From Natronococcus amylolyticus DSM 10524 (GTDB taxonomy: Archaea; Halobacteriota; Halobacteria; Halobacteriales; Natrialbaceae): a stretch of 57,321 bases of DNA. Below are positions 17,213 through 25,654 of this stretch, one piece after another (the stretch's first letter is position 1; each line of letters starts with the position of its first letter). The notes below the pieces were generated by a model that did no database searches, was not told the DNA's origin, and was given only the letters and a program-made list of their open reading frames with translations. The position numbers and the translations under genes are program-made. The stretch covers positions 90,328 to 147,648 of the forward strand of contig NZ_AOIB01000013.1 of the NCBI RefSeq assembly GCF_000337675.1, in the 5' to 3' direction.

Positions 17213-19117
17213 ATGAGCGATGACGAACTCATCTGGCGAGTCTCAGGCGGTTCCGGAGACGGGATCGACTCGACGAGCCAGAACTTCGCAAAGGCGCTGA
17301 TGCGCTCGGGGCTCGACGTATTTACACACCGCCACTATCCGTCGCGGATCCGCGGTGGCCACACCTACGTCGAGATTCGGGCCGCAGCCGACGAGGTACA
17401 GTCACGGGGCGACGGCTACAACTTCCTCCTCGCGCTGGGGGACTCCTTCGCCCGGAACCCACAGGAAGAGGCCTACTACGGCAACGAGGAGATTAAACCC
17501 CTCTCGGAGAACCTGGACGAACTCCGCGAGGGCGGCGTCATCGTCTACGACGAGGGGCTGCTCAGCGAGGACGACGTCGCCGACCTCGACCTGGAAGAGC
17601 GCGCCGAGGAGAACGACTGGCACGTCTACCCAGTCGACCTGCGCGGTCTCGCCAAGGAACACGGCCGCGAGGTCATGCGTAACACCGCCGGCGTCGGTAT
17701 CACGGCTGGACTGCTCGACATGGAACTCGAGCACATCGAAGACCTGATGTCCGGCGCGATGGGCGGGGACATCCTCGAGGCGAACCTCGAGATCCTCCAC
17801 GAGGCCTACGAGATGGTCGACGAGGAGTTCGAGACGACCCACGACCTCCGCGTCCCAACGGGCGAACACGACACCGAGCAGGCGCTGCTGTCGGGGTCGA
17901 ACGCGATCGCTTACGGCGCCATCGACGGCGGCTGTCGCTTCATCGCGGGCTACCCGATGACGCCGTGGACCGACGTGTTCACCATCCTCAGCCAGAACTT
18001 CCCCGACATCGGGGGGGTCTCCGAGCAGGTCGAGGACGAGATCGCCGCGGCCGCGCTTGCAGTCGGAGCGAGCCACGCCGGCGCGAAGGCCATGTCCGGC
18101 TCTTCGGGCGGTGGCTTCGCGCTGATGAGCGAACCGCTCGGTCTCGCCGAGATGACCGAGACGCCGCTCGTGCTCGTCGAGTCGATGCGTGCCGGTCCCT
18201 CGACCGGGATGCCGACGAAACCAGAGCAGGGCGACCTCGAGTTCGTCCTCTACACGAGCCAGGGCGACTCCTCGCGAGTCGTCTTCGCGCCCGGCACCAT
18301 CGAGGAGGCCTACGAGCAGACGCGACTGGCCTTCCACATCGCCTGGGAGTACCAGATCCCGACGATCATCATCTACGACCAGAAGCTCTCCGGCGAGAAC
18401 AAGAACGTCGACGTCGAGTTCTTCGACCGTGAGCCCGAGCCGGGACTGGGTACGACCCTCACCGAAGAGGAACTCAAGGAGGCCGCACACGACAACTCCG
18501 GCAAGTTCGAGCGCTTCGGCTACGAGGACAACGAGAAGAACGTCAGCAAGCGTTCGCTGCCCGGCCAGAAGGGCGGGCGCTACCTCGCGACCGGAAACGA
18601 GCACTCGCCCGTCGGGCACATCAGCGAGGACCCGGACAACCGGGTCTACCAGATGACCCGCCGCATCGAGAAGCTCGACTCGATCCGCGAGGAGCTCGAC
18701 GAGGAACACGACTCCAACCAGACCTACTTCGGCGACGAAGACGCCGAGTACGGCATCATCACCTGGGGCTCGAGCCAGGGCGCCGTCGTCGAGGCCGTCG
18801 AACGGCTGAACGACAGCGGCCACTCGGTGAAAGGTATCAGCGTCTCCGACATGATGCCGTTCGCCGAGGCCGAGGTGACGGAGTTCCTCGAGAGCGTCGA
18901 CGAGGCGATGGTCGTCGAAATGAACGCCACCGCCCAGTTCCGCGGCCTGATCCAGAAGGAACTCGGCCGCTTCGGCGACAAGATGACGAGCCTGCTGAAG
19001 TACAACGGCAACCCGTTCGAACCGGCGGAGATCGTCGAAGGCTACGAGGTCAACGTCGCCGACGAGGACCGCGAACCGTCCGCACAGGTACGAATCGAAC
19101 CCGCTGCAGGTGACTAA
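17213..19117 (+). CDS. porA: Pyruvate:ferredoxin oxidoreductase, alpha subunit (gamma-alpha fusion)
   Basis: With PorB this enzyme oxidises pyruvate and CoA to acetyl-CoA and CO2, reducing ferredoxin, and replaces the NAD-linked pyruvate complex in haloarchaea. The 634-residue protein is a gamma-alpha fusion. Residues about 1-190 are the gamma domain (GGSGDGIDSTSQNFAKAL, then RIRGGHTYVEIR). The alpha part follows with CRFIAGYPMTPWTDVFTIL, SEQVEDEIAAAALAVGASHAG, GSSGGGFALMSEPLGLAEM and a C-terminal transketolase-like domain. Its length matches my recollection of the Halobacterium PorA rather than the shorter KorA. Start ATG 17213 (MSDDELIWRV) is chosen over an upstream ATG at 17135 that adds a basic, non-family leader. 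The porB gene follows after three bases. Confidence 0.93.
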   Translation: MSDDELIWRVSGGSGDGIDSTSQNFAKALMRSGLDVFTHRHYPSRIRGGHTYVEIRAAADEVQSRGDGYNFLLALGDSFARNPQEEAYYGNEEIKPLSENLDELREGGVIVYDEGLLSEDDVADLDLEERAEENDWHVYPVDLRGLAKEHGREVMRNTAGVGITAGLLDMELEHIEDLMSGAMGGDILEANLEILHEAYEMVDEEFETTHDLRVPTGEHDTEQALLSGSNAIAYGAIDGGCRFIAGYPMTPWTDVFTILSQNFPDIGGVSEQVEDEIAAAALAVGASHAGAKAMSGSSGGGFALMSEPLGLAEMTETPLVLVESMRAGPSTGMPTKPEQGDLEFVLYTSQGDSSRVVFAPGTIEEAYEQTRLAFHIAWEYQIPTIIIYDQKLSGENKNVDVEFFDREPEPGLGTTLTEEELKEAAHDNSGKFERFGYEDNEKNVSKRSLPGQKGGRYLATGNEHSPVGHISEDPDNRVYQMTRRIEKLDSIREELDEEHDSNQTYFGDEDAEYGIITWGSSQGAVVEAVERLNDSGHSVKGISVSDMMPFAEAEVTEFLESVDEAMVVEMNATAQFRGLIQKELGRFGDKMTSLLKYNGNPFEPAEIVEGYEVNVADEDREPSAQVRIEPAAGD

Positions 19118-19120
19118 TCC

Positions 19121-20056
19121 ATGAGTGCATTCAACGCAATCGGCGAGGAACGAGAGATCGACCGGGACGAGTACACGCCCGGCGTCGAACCGCAGCCGAC
19201 CTGGTGTCCTGGCTGTGGCGACTTCGGCGTCCTGAAGTCGCTGAAACAGGCGCTCCCGGAGGTCGGCAAGACCCCCGAGGAGGTCCTGGCGGTCACCGGG
19301 ATCGGCTGTTCGGGCAAGCTGAACAGCTACCTCGACACGTACGGCTTCCACACGATCCACGGCCGCTCGCTGCCCGTGGCCCGTGCGGCGAAGCTCGCAA
19401 ACCCCGAACTCGAGGTCATCGCGGCCGGCGGTGACGGCGACGGCTACGGCATCGGTGGCAACCACTTCATCCACACGGCCCGGGAGAACCACGATATGAC
19501 CTACATCGTGTTCAACAACGAGATCTTCGGGCTGACGAAGGGCCAGACCTCGCCCACGAGTCCGAAGGGCCACAAGTCCAAGACCCAGCCCTCCGGTAGC
19601 GCGAAGTCGCCGCTTCGTCCGCTGTCGATGTCGCTGAACGCCGGTGCGACCTACGTCGCTCGCACCGCCGCAGTCAACCCCAACCAGGCAAAGGAGATCA
19701 TCAAGGAGGCCATTGAGCACGACGGCTTCGCTCACGTCGACTTCCTGACCCAGTGTCCGACCTGGAACAAGGACGCCCGACAGTACGTCCCCTACGTCGA
19801 CGTCCAGGAGTCCGACGACTACGACTTCGACGTCAGCGACCGCGAAGAGGCCGCACAGATGATGCGTGAGACCGAGGACGTTCTCAACGAGGGCACCGTC
19901 CTCACCGGTCGATACTACGTCGACGACGAGAGCCCCTCCTACACCGAGGAGAAGAAGGCCGTCGGCGAGATGCCGGAACAGCCGGTCGCCGAGCGATACT
20001 TCGACGAGGACGCCGAGTGGGAGCGCAGCTACGACCTGCTCGAGCGCCACACGTAA
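19121..20056 (+). CDS. porB: Pyruvate:ferredoxin oxidoreductase, beta subunit
   Basis: This 311-residue subunit binds thiamine diphosphate and the single [4Fe-4S] cluster. Cluster cysteines include C29 and C32 (WCPGCGDFG) and C63 (GIGCSGKLNSY). The TPP motif is GGDGDGYGIGGNHFIH followed by IVFNNEIFGLTKGQTSPTS. Tail length agrees with PorB; KorB is shorter (recollection of family sizes). The gene lies immediately behind porA and the two must be co-transcribed. A T-tract terminator follows 27 bases after the stop. Confidence 0.93.
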   Translation: MSAFNAIGEEREIDRDEYTPGVEPQPTWCPGCGDFGVLKSLKQALPEVGKTPEEVLAVTGIGCSGKLNSYLDTYGFHTIHGRSLPVARAAKLANPELEVIAAGGDGDGYGIGGNHFIHTARENHDMTYIVFNNEIFGLTKGQTSPTSPKGHKSKTQPSGSAKSPLRPLSMSLNAGATYVARTAAVNPNQAKEIIKEAIEHDGFAHVDFLTQCPTWNKDARQYVPYVDVQESDDYDFDVSDREEAAQMMRETEDVLNEGTVLTGRYYVDDESPSYTEEKKAVGEMPEQPVAERYFDEDAEWERSYDLLERHT

Positions 20057-20061
20057 CCCAA

Positions 20062-20089
20062 CGATCGCGGATTTCGGTCGCGGTTTTTT
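20062..20089 (+). terminator. T-tract terminator after porAB
   Basis: A run of six T (20084-20089) follows a G+C-rich stretch with weak self-complementarity just after the porB stop. Such T-tracts end transcription in archaea. There is no strong hairpin. Confidence 0.55.
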
Positions 20090-20161
20090 CGATTATCGAT
20101 CGGTAAGCGGTGACTCTCGAAACGACAACAGAATCATATGTCTAACCGGTAACTGAAGCGT

Positions 20162-20416
20162 ATGGAGTCCGGCCGGCAGTTTCGACTGGCGAATCTCGTT
20201 CTCGGTACCGGCGTGATCGTCTACGGCGCCATCAGTGCCCTAAGAGACGGATTGGGGATCTGGACGGGACTGTTCCTGATCTGTGGACTCGGACTAGTTG
20301 CCTATCACATTCGAAAGCCGACGGACGCTACGCAGGACGTTTCCGACCGCAACGCCCGGATCGCAACCGGCTGTGCGGCGCTGTTCGTCCTCGCGGCAGC
20401 CGTCTTGCTTCTCTGA
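20162..20416 (+). CDS. Small three-helix membrane protein
   Basis: An 84-residue protein with three hydrophobic segments (about 9-27, 31-50 and 66-84), a basic HIRKP turn after the second and no recognised family. ATG 20162 is preceded by an A/T-richer stretch (CATATG at 20135-20140) that may be its promoter. It is convergent with the next small membrane-protein gene. It probably resides in the cytoplasmic membrane; function unknown. Confidence 0.6.
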   Translation: MESGRQFRLANLVLGTGVIVYGAISALRDGLGIWTGLFLICGLGLVAYHIRKPTDATQDVSDRNARIATGCAALFVLAAAVLLL

Positions 20417-20439
20417 CCGCGAATCGACCGTGGCTCCTA

Positions 20440-20772
20440 TCACTCCGTCACGGCGTCGTCCGCGTCGTACCCCCACCCCTGAGCGAACCGCTTCGTGAGC
20501 GAACTCAGGATCAGCAGGGCGACGAGCAGGCCGCCGAACGCCGTCGAGGAGAACCCGTACAGCAGCTGGTGAGTGCCGTAGGCGACGGTGATCAGCCCCA
20601 TCAGCAGGGCCGTCGTCCCGGCCCGTCGCGAGACGTAGTCGGGATCGACGGCCTCGTCGTAGTGGACGTGGAGATCCGCCCGCCCGCCGAACGCGATCAG
20701 GACGGCTGGCACGAGGATAACGAGCCCGCAGCCGATCCAGAACAGTCCCAGCAAGACGTTCGCGTCGACCAT
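20440..20772 (-). CDS. Small membrane protein
   Basis: A 110-residue protein with three hydrophobic helices (about 6-29, 52-74 and 78-91). An acidic cytosolic or extracellular loop (HVHYDEAVDPDYVSRR) lies between the first two and an acidic tail closes the protein. The sequence resembles generic DUF3784-like membrane proteins but I do not recognise it with certainty. It sits alone, convergent with the 84-residue membrane protein and divergent from the Lrp gene. Confidence 0.55.
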   Translation of the reverse strand: MVDANVLLGLFWIGCGLVILVPAVLIAFGGRADLHVHYDEAVDPDYVSRRAGTTALLMGLITVAYGTHQLLYGFSSTAFGGLLVALLILSSLTKRFAQGWGYDADDAVTE

Positions 20773-20910
20773 CGACGGCTGTCGGCGGAGCGAGCGAATA
20801 AAACCGGCGATCTCCCCGCCGTCGTGCCGACCGAAAACGGACCTTCACTCACGACAGTCGACGTTTTCGAATACAAAAGTTATTTTCCACTCGGAGCAAA
20901 ACGATACCGT

Positions 20911-21339
20911 ATGAGCACGCAAGCGACGGAAGACCGCATTCTTGCGGTTCTCGAGGAGGATGCACAGGCGTCCTACGCCGAGATCGCCGACCGGGCGGAC
21001 GTCTCGAAGCCGACGGTTCGCAAGTACATCAACCAGCTCGAGGACGAGGGGGTCATCGTCGGCTACTCGGCCGACGTCGATCCGAAGAAGCTCTCGAGCC
21101 AGACGATCGCGCTGGTCGGACTCGACGTGGCCAGCGAGCGCTACGTCGAGGCGACGAAGGCGATCAAGGCCTTGGAGGAGGTCGAGGCGCTGTACAGCTC
21201 CAGCGGCGACCACATGCTGATGGCCGAGGTGCGAGCCGCGGACGGCGACGCGCTCGGCGAGATCATCTCCGAGGAGCTGCTCGAGATCGAGGGCGTCACG
21301 GCCGCCCACCCCTCGTTCCTCCAGGAGCGACTGAAGTAA
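20911..21339 (+). CDS. Lrp/AsnC family transcriptional regulator
   Basis: A 142-residue regulator. Residues about 5-60 are the winged helix (EDRILAVLEEDAQASYAEIADRADVSKPTVRKYINQLEDEGVIVGY) and about 70-140 the RAM ligand-binding domain (ALVGLDV..., YSSSGDHMLMAEVRA). Members bind DNA as dimers or octamers and sense amino acids or other small molecules. ATG 20911 gives the standard N-terminus; the longer upstream frame is a shadow. An A/T-rich stretch (about 20870-20890) just upstream is a likely promoter. The targets are unknown; adjacent metabolic genes such as porAB are possible. Confidence 0.92.
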   Translation: MSTQATEDRILAVLEEDAQASYAEIADRADVSKPTVRKYINQLEDEGVIVGYSADVDPKKLSSQTIALVGLDVASERYVEATKAIKALEEVEALYSSSGDHMLMAEVRAADGDALGEIISEELLEIEGVTAAHPSFLQERLK

Positions 21340-21449
21340 CGCCCGCTGCGCCCGCTGCCGGCTCCGTCGCTTCTCGTTGTTCGGCCTGCTACGTTCTCTC
21401 GTCCCACGCACCCGTCGGATCCATACGCGCCCGGTCCGTAGCCGCCGCC

Positions 21450-22118
21450 GTGACCGAGACGATACTGCTCGATATGGACGGCGTCGTCCTCGAGGGACCG
21501 GGGACGCCGCAGCCGGTCTACGACCGCGCAGCCGACGCCGCAGCCGCGGAGCTCGGACTCGAGCCGACGGACCGACAGCGTGCCGATCTCCGCTCACACG
21601 GCTACGAAACCGTCGAATCGACCTGTTCGACCCTCGACGCTGACCCTCGGGAGTTCTGGCGCCGGAAAGAAGCCGCGGCCTCCCGGCTCGCGGCCGAGCG
21701 GATCCGTTCCGGCGAGCGGGGGATCTACGAGGACGTCGCGGCCCTGGAGTCACTCGCCGAACGAGCGTCGCTCGCGCTCGTCAGCAACAATCGCCACGAG
21801 ACCGCCCGGTACGTCGCCGACTTCCTCCCGGTGCCGTTTGCGGACGCCAGGGGACGCGAGCCGACGCCGGAGGGGTTCGAACGACGCAAACCCGACCCGC
21901 ACCTCCTTCGTGAGACGCTCGAGGAGCTGGGTGTCGAGGCGGGACTGTACGTTGGCGACCGCGAGACCGACGTCGTCGCCGCCCGAAAAGTGGGTCTCGA
22001 GGCTGCCTACCTCAGACGGTCCCACAACGCCGACGCGGCGGTTCCCGAGGGTGCGACGTACGAACTCGAGGGGCTCGACGAACTGCTCGAGGTTCTCGAG
22101 GCGCCGGAAGACCGGTAG
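21450..22118 (+). CDS. HAD superfamily hydrolase
   Basis: A 222-residue phosphatase-like protein. HAD motif I is ILLDMDGVVLEG (nucleophile Asp, second Asp at +2), motif II is LALVSNN, motif III the Lys in ERRKPDPHLL, and motif IV YVGDRETDVVAARKVG. An alpha-helical C1 cap lies between motifs I and II. The family hydrolyses phosphate esters such as phosphoglycolate or sugar phosphates; specificity is not readable. It uses a GTG start at 21450; no better ATG exists in frame. The methyltransferase gene follows on the same strand after about 130 bases. Confidence 0.85.
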   Translation: MTETILLDMDGVVLEGPGTPQPVYDRAADAAAAELGLEPTDRQRADLRSHGYETVESTCSTLDADPREFWRRKEAAASRLAAERIRSGERGIYEDVAALESLAERASLALVSNNRHETARYVADFLPVPFADARGREPTPEGFERRKPDPHLLRETLEELGVEAGLYVGDRETDVVAARKVGLEAAYLRRSHNADAAVPEGATYELEGLDELLEVLEAPEDR

Positions 22119-22248
22119 CGATCGTTTCGGTAGCCTGTTCGACCCGAACGACTACGACGGATGCATGCGTATATGTGACATGGGTCCAGCACCCGATGGG
22201 ATCGGGCTGCTCGAGTGTCCGGAACACTGGACGGAGGCGAGACAACCA

Positions 22249-23109
22249 ATGACCGAACGAACCGATCACGCGGACAAACGAGCGATCGCCGACAACTACG
22301 GCCGACCGGACCTCGAGCGGACGATTCTGGACGCCTACGAGGACGCGGGAACGGACACCGCCCGGCTCACCCGGGACGACACCGCCGCGCTCGACGAATT
22401 CCACATCCAGGGGCGCGATGCGACGCGAGCGCTTGCCGACCTCGCCGACCTCGATCCCGGCGACCGGGTACTGGACGTCGGCAGCGGTATCGGTGGACCC
22501 GCGCGAACGCTCGCCGCCGAGTTCGACTGTCACGTAACCGGGATCGATCTCGTCGAGGAGTACTGCCGGGTCGCCGAGACGCTTACCGAACGACTCGGCC
22601 TCGAGGGTCGCGTAAGCGTCCGACGCGTCAACGCCGTCGACCTGCCGTTCGACGACAATGCGTTCGATGCCGTCTGGCTCCAGCACGTCTCGATGAACGT
22701 CGCGGAGAAGGGACGTCTGGCCGACGAGCTTCACCGCGTGCTTCGGCCTGGCGGACAGCTCGCCCTGCACGAGGTCTGTGCCGGCCCCGGCGGCGATCCG
22801 TACTTTCCCGTCCCGTGGGCGGACGACTCCTCCATTAGCCACCTCGCCACGGCCAAGGAGCTCTCCCGGCTCCTGGCCGAAACGGGGTTCGAGGAACTCG
22901 AGTGGATCGACGCGACCGACGACTCCCTGGAGTGGTTCCGGAGCAAGCTCGAGGCGATGGCTGCTCGACCGGCGGACGCGCCCCCGCCGCTCGGCCTCAA
23001 CCTGCTCATGGGCCCGGAGACGCCGACGAAGATGAAAAACGTCGTTCGAAACCTCGAGGACGAACGGATCGCGGTCGTACAGGGTGTGGTGAAGAAGCCG
23101 GACCAGTAA
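22249..23109 (+). CDS. Class I SAM-dependent methyltransferase
   Basis: A 286-residue protein. Motif I is DRVLDVGSGIGGPARTLA, followed by the acidic VTGIDLVEEYC, motif II region NAVDLPFDDNAFDAVWLQHVSMNV and RVLRPGGQLALHEV. The N-terminal extension with YGRPDLERTILDAYEDAG and the overall build resemble sarcosine/dimethylglycine N-methyltransferases and related type-11 enzymes, some of which make the osmolyte glycine betaine. That assignment is only a possibility here. The start ATG 22249 is preferred to an upstream in-frame ATG because the preceding stretch is not family-like. Confidence 0.85.
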   Translation: MTERTDHADKRAIADNYGRPDLERTILDAYEDAGTDTARLTRDDTAALDEFHIQGRDATRALADLADLDPGDRVLDVGSGIGGPARTLAAEFDCHVTGIDLVEEYCRVAETLTERLGLEGRVSVRRVNAVDLPFDDNAFDAVWLQHVSMNVAEKGRLADELHRVLRPGGQLALHEVCAGPGGDPYFPVPWADDSSISHLATAKELSRLLAETGFEELEWIDATDDSLEWFRSKLEAMAARPADAPPPLGLNLLMGPETPTKMKNVVRNLEDERIAVVQGVVKKPDQ

Positions 23110-23216
23110 CCCCGCTTGCACCTCACTTTCGAACGCCGTCGGCGCCCTCGAGCCGAGAGGGCGAGCCACGCGACGTAGGCCTCGCGCTTTTCCATCCGGC
23201 TGTCGTACCGGTTCGT

Positions 23217-23696
23217 ATGCCGACATACGAACGGCAGACGCGGATCGAGGCCCCGCTCGAGGACGTCTGGGAGTTCTACTCGCGAGTGTCGGGTCTCGAG
23301 GCGGTGACGCCTGCGTGGATGGGACTGGCCGTCGAGTCGGTCGTCGGCCCCGACGGGGAGCCCGACCCGGGCGTCCTCGAGGCCGGCTCGGAGGTAACGC
23401 TCTCGACCCGGCCGTTCGACATGGGGCCCCGCCAGCGGTGGACGTCGATGATCACCGAGCGCGAGCGAACCGACGGGACGGCGTACTTCCGGGACGAGAT
23501 GACCGACGGCCCGTTCGAGCGGTGGGTCCACACCCACGCCTTCTACGGCGACGGCGACGAGACGCTCCTGCGAGATCGCGTCGAGTACGAACTGCCGTTC
23601 GGCCCGCTGGGCAGGGCGGCGACGCCGTTCTCGAGGGTTGGCTTCGAGACGATGTTTCGTGCCCGCCACCGGCTGACGAAGGAGAGACTCGAGTAG
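23217..23696 (+). CDS. SRPBCC family protein (START-like)
   Basis: A 159-residue helix-grip fold protein. It starts MPTYERQTRIEAPLEDVWEFYSRV, the usual first strand and helix of polyketide-cyclase-like proteins, then has RQRWTSMITERERTDGTAYFRDEM and WVHTHAFYGDGDETLLRDRVEYELPFGPLG, ending in a long basic C-terminal helix. Members bind lipids or other hydrophobic ligands, or act as ligand-cyclisation enzymes; no ligand can be given. It begins 107 bases after the methyltransferase stop on the same strand. Confidence 0.8.
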   Translation: MPTYERQTRIEAPLEDVWEFYSRVSGLEAVTPAWMGLAVESVVGPDGEPDPGVLEAGSEVTLSTRPFDMGPRQRWTSMITERERTDGTAYFRDEMTDGPFERWVHTHAFYGDGDETLLRDRVEYELPFGPLGRAATPFSRVGFETMFRARHRLTKERLE

Positions 23697-23750
23697 CCGA
23701 TCGGTGAGCGAACCGCGCCTGTTTTCATCGCGGCGTCGCTACCTCCCCGC

Positions 23751-24389
23751 ATGAGTGCACACGATCGTCGATCGCTCGCCCGGCGACGGCTCCTGGGCGC
23801 GCTGGGCGCGGGCGCCTGCGTCGGCGTCGCAGGCTGTCTCGACGGCGGCGGTGCGGACGACGACGCCGACGAGGGCGGAAACGGCGACGACGGCGCGAAC
23901 GGCGACGACGACGGCGAACACCAGAACGCGCCCCTCCTCGAGGAGTCCGGCGACGAGCCACTCGAGTTCGAGCGGGATCAGAACTGCGTCGTCTGCTCGA
24001 TGACGCCGACGGACTACCCCGACTGGCACAGCCAGCTCGCCCACGAGACCGAGGAGCGAGCGATCTTCTGTTCCTCGGGCTGTATGACCGCCTACCTCGC
24101 GGACGTCCCGGTCGACTCGGAGATCGTCGGCGCCTGGACGGTCGACTACGAGACGGGCGAGCTGATCGACGCGCTCGAGGCCCACTTCGTGATCGTCACC
24201 GACGAGGACGGCGTCGACGACGAGGTGATGGGACTGAACCCCCGCGCGTTCGCCGAGGAGGACGACGCCGTCGCCTACCTCGAGGAGTGGGACGCCGAGG
24301 ACCTCACGGAGGACGATATCGTCGGCTTCGAGGATATCGATGCCGAGGTCGCCTCGATATACCGGGACGGACGGTTCCCCGAGGAGTAG
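23751..24389 (+). CDS. NosL-like copper-binding lipoprotein
   Basis: A 212-residue exported lipoprotein. A Tat-type signal (RRRLLGALGAGA) ends in the lipobox VAGC with Cys29, followed by an Asp/Gly-rich linker. The functional domain starts at the motif C79-x2-C82-x-M84 (NCVVCSMTPTDYPDWHSQL) and has a second pair C107/C111 (FCSSGCMTAYL), typical of NosL/nitrous-oxide-reductase accessory proteins that carry Cu(I). No nosZ or other denitrification gene is nearby, so it may serve another copper enzyme. The gene lies 54 bases after the SRPBCC gene. Confidence 0.88.
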   Translation: MSAHDRRSLARRRLLGALGAGACVGVAGCLDGGGADDDADEGGNGDDGANGDDDGEHQNAPLLEESGDEPLEFERDQNCVVCSMTPTDYPDWHSQLAHETEERAIFCSSGCMTAYLADVPVDSEIVGAWTVDYETGELIDALEAHFVIVTDEDGVDDEVMGLNPRAFAEEDDAVAYLEEWDAEDLTEDDIVGFEDIDAEVASIYRDGRFPEE

Positions 24390-24469
24390 AACCGTTTCGG
24401 CGGGCTGATACCGGTTCGCTCGGTCGGCTACCGGAACTCGTTTGTTCCGATCACGTATTGTGACAGGAC

Positions 24470-25378
24470 GTGAACGCCGCCGACCTCGAGGTCACCCCCC
24501 TCGCTGCCCTGGGATTCGCCGTCTTCGCCGCCAGCACGAGCGCCATCCTGGTGCGCTGGAGCGCGGCCCCCAGTTCGGTCGCGGCCCTCTACCGGGTGCT
24601 GTTCACGACGGCGATCGTCGCGCCGATCGCGCTGCTGTGGTACCGCGAGGAGTTCGCCCGCCTCTCGAGGCGGGATCTGGGCTTTGCGATCGTCGCCGGC
24701 GTCGCCCTCGCGATCCACTTCGCGGCCTGGTTCGAGAGCCTGAATCACACGAGCGTCGCCGCCAGCGTCACGCTCGTCCAGACCCAGCCGATCTTCGTCG
24801 CCCTCGGCGCGGCGCTGGTGCTGGGCGAGCACGTCAACCGCGAGACGGTCGTCGGCATCGTCGTCGCCCTGATCGGAGCGACCGCGATGTCGCTCGGCGA
24901 CGCGGGCGAGGCGCCGATCTCGGACGCGACGATGTACGGCAACGCACTCGCGGTTCTGGGAGCGGTCACCGTCGCGGGCTACGTGCTCGCGGGGCGGTCG
25001 ATCCGCCAGCGCGTCTCGCTGTTTCCCTACGTGACCGTCGTCTACGCGGCCTGTACGCTCACGCTGTTCGTCCTCGTCGGCGCGCAGGGCCACGCCTACC
25101 TCGACTACCCCCCACGGGAATGGGTGCTCTTTCTCGGGATGGCGATCGGCCCGGGAATCTTCGGCCACACGATCGTCAACTGGGCGCTGAAACACCTCGA
25201 GTCGGTCGTCGTCAGCGTCACCTGGCTGGGCGAACCGGTCGGGTCGACCCTGCTGGCGCTCGTCTTGCTCGCGGAGGTGCCCGACGCGATCACGGTCGCG
25301 GGCGGGCTCGTCGTCCTTGCCGGCATCTACGTGACGACGATCGAGCGCGAGCGCCGGCGCGCCTCGAGCGGGTCGTAG
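24470..25378 (+). CDS. DMT family transporter (EamA domains)
   Basis: A 302-residue membrane protein of about ten helices arranged as two EamA halves. The first half has LAALGFAVFAASTSAILVRW, HFAAWFESLNHTSVAASVTL and QPIFVALGAALVLGEHVN. The second half has FLGMAIGPGIFGHTIVNWAL and WLGEPVGSTLLALVLL ending in GLVVLAGIYVTT. The family exports or imports metabolites such as amino acids and nucleotides. GTG 24470 is taken as start; the ORF has no ATG with a better context. It is convergent with the small winged-helix gene, with only one base between stops. Confidence 0.88.
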   Translation: MNAADLEVTPLAALGFAVFAASTSAILVRWSAAPSSVAALYRVLFTTAIVAPIALLWYREEFARLSRRDLGFAIVAGVALAIHFAAWFESLNHTSVAASVTLVQTQPIFVALGAALVLGEHVNRETVVGIVVALIGATAMSLGDAGEAPISDATMYGNALAVLGAVTVAGYVLAGRSIRQRVSLFPYVTVVYAACTLTLFVLVGAQGHAYLDYPPREWVLFLGMAIGPGIFGHTIVNWALKHLESVVVSVTWLGEPVGSTLLALVLLAEVPDAITVAGGLVVLAGIYVTTIERERRRASSGS

Positions 25379-25379
25379 C

Positions 25380-25595
25380 TCACTCCGAGAGCGTCTCGAG
25401 GTAGGCCCTGCCGTCGTCGGTGATCACGTAGACGCCGCCCGAGATCTGGCGGACGTGGCCGTCCGACTGAAGCTCGTAACAGCGTTCGGTGATCGTCACG
25501 GGGTGGGTCTCGAACTCGTCGGCTAACGTCACCATCTCCGCCGGCCCCCGCTCGGCAAGCGTGGCTAACAGCGCTTGATCCGAGCATCCTTGCAT
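25380..25595 (-). CDS. Small winged-helix DNA-binding protein
   Basis: A 71-residue protein. ALLATLAERGPAEMVTLADEFETHPVTITERCYELQSDGHVRQI forms a helix-turn-helix plus wing, followed by a beta hairpin GGVYVITDDGRAYLE. The start at 25595 is chosen because a TATA-like ATATCC/TTATAT on the minus strand (about 25625-25632) would give a transcript starting about ten bases before this ATG; the alternative ATG at 25619 would be upstream of that start. It is an archaeal regulator with unknown targets, alone between convergent and co-oriented neighbours. Confidence 0.75.
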   Translation of the reverse strand: MQGCSDQALLATLAERGPAEMVTLADEFETHPVTITERCYELQSDGHVRQISGGVYVITDDGRAYLETLSE

Positions 25596-25654
25596 GTGTG
25601 TTAATGCCTTACATGCCAATGAGGGATATAAGGATTTCGACGACTGGCCCTGGA

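Noticed and set aside
17402-20050. An 882-codon minus-strand frame across porAB
   Set aside because: It is the exact shadow of the two por genes with hydrophobic, low-information sequence and no family motifs.
24442-25404. A 320-codon Arg-rich plus-strand frame
   Set aside because: It is the out-of-phase shadow of the DMT transporter and has no membrane helices or motifs.
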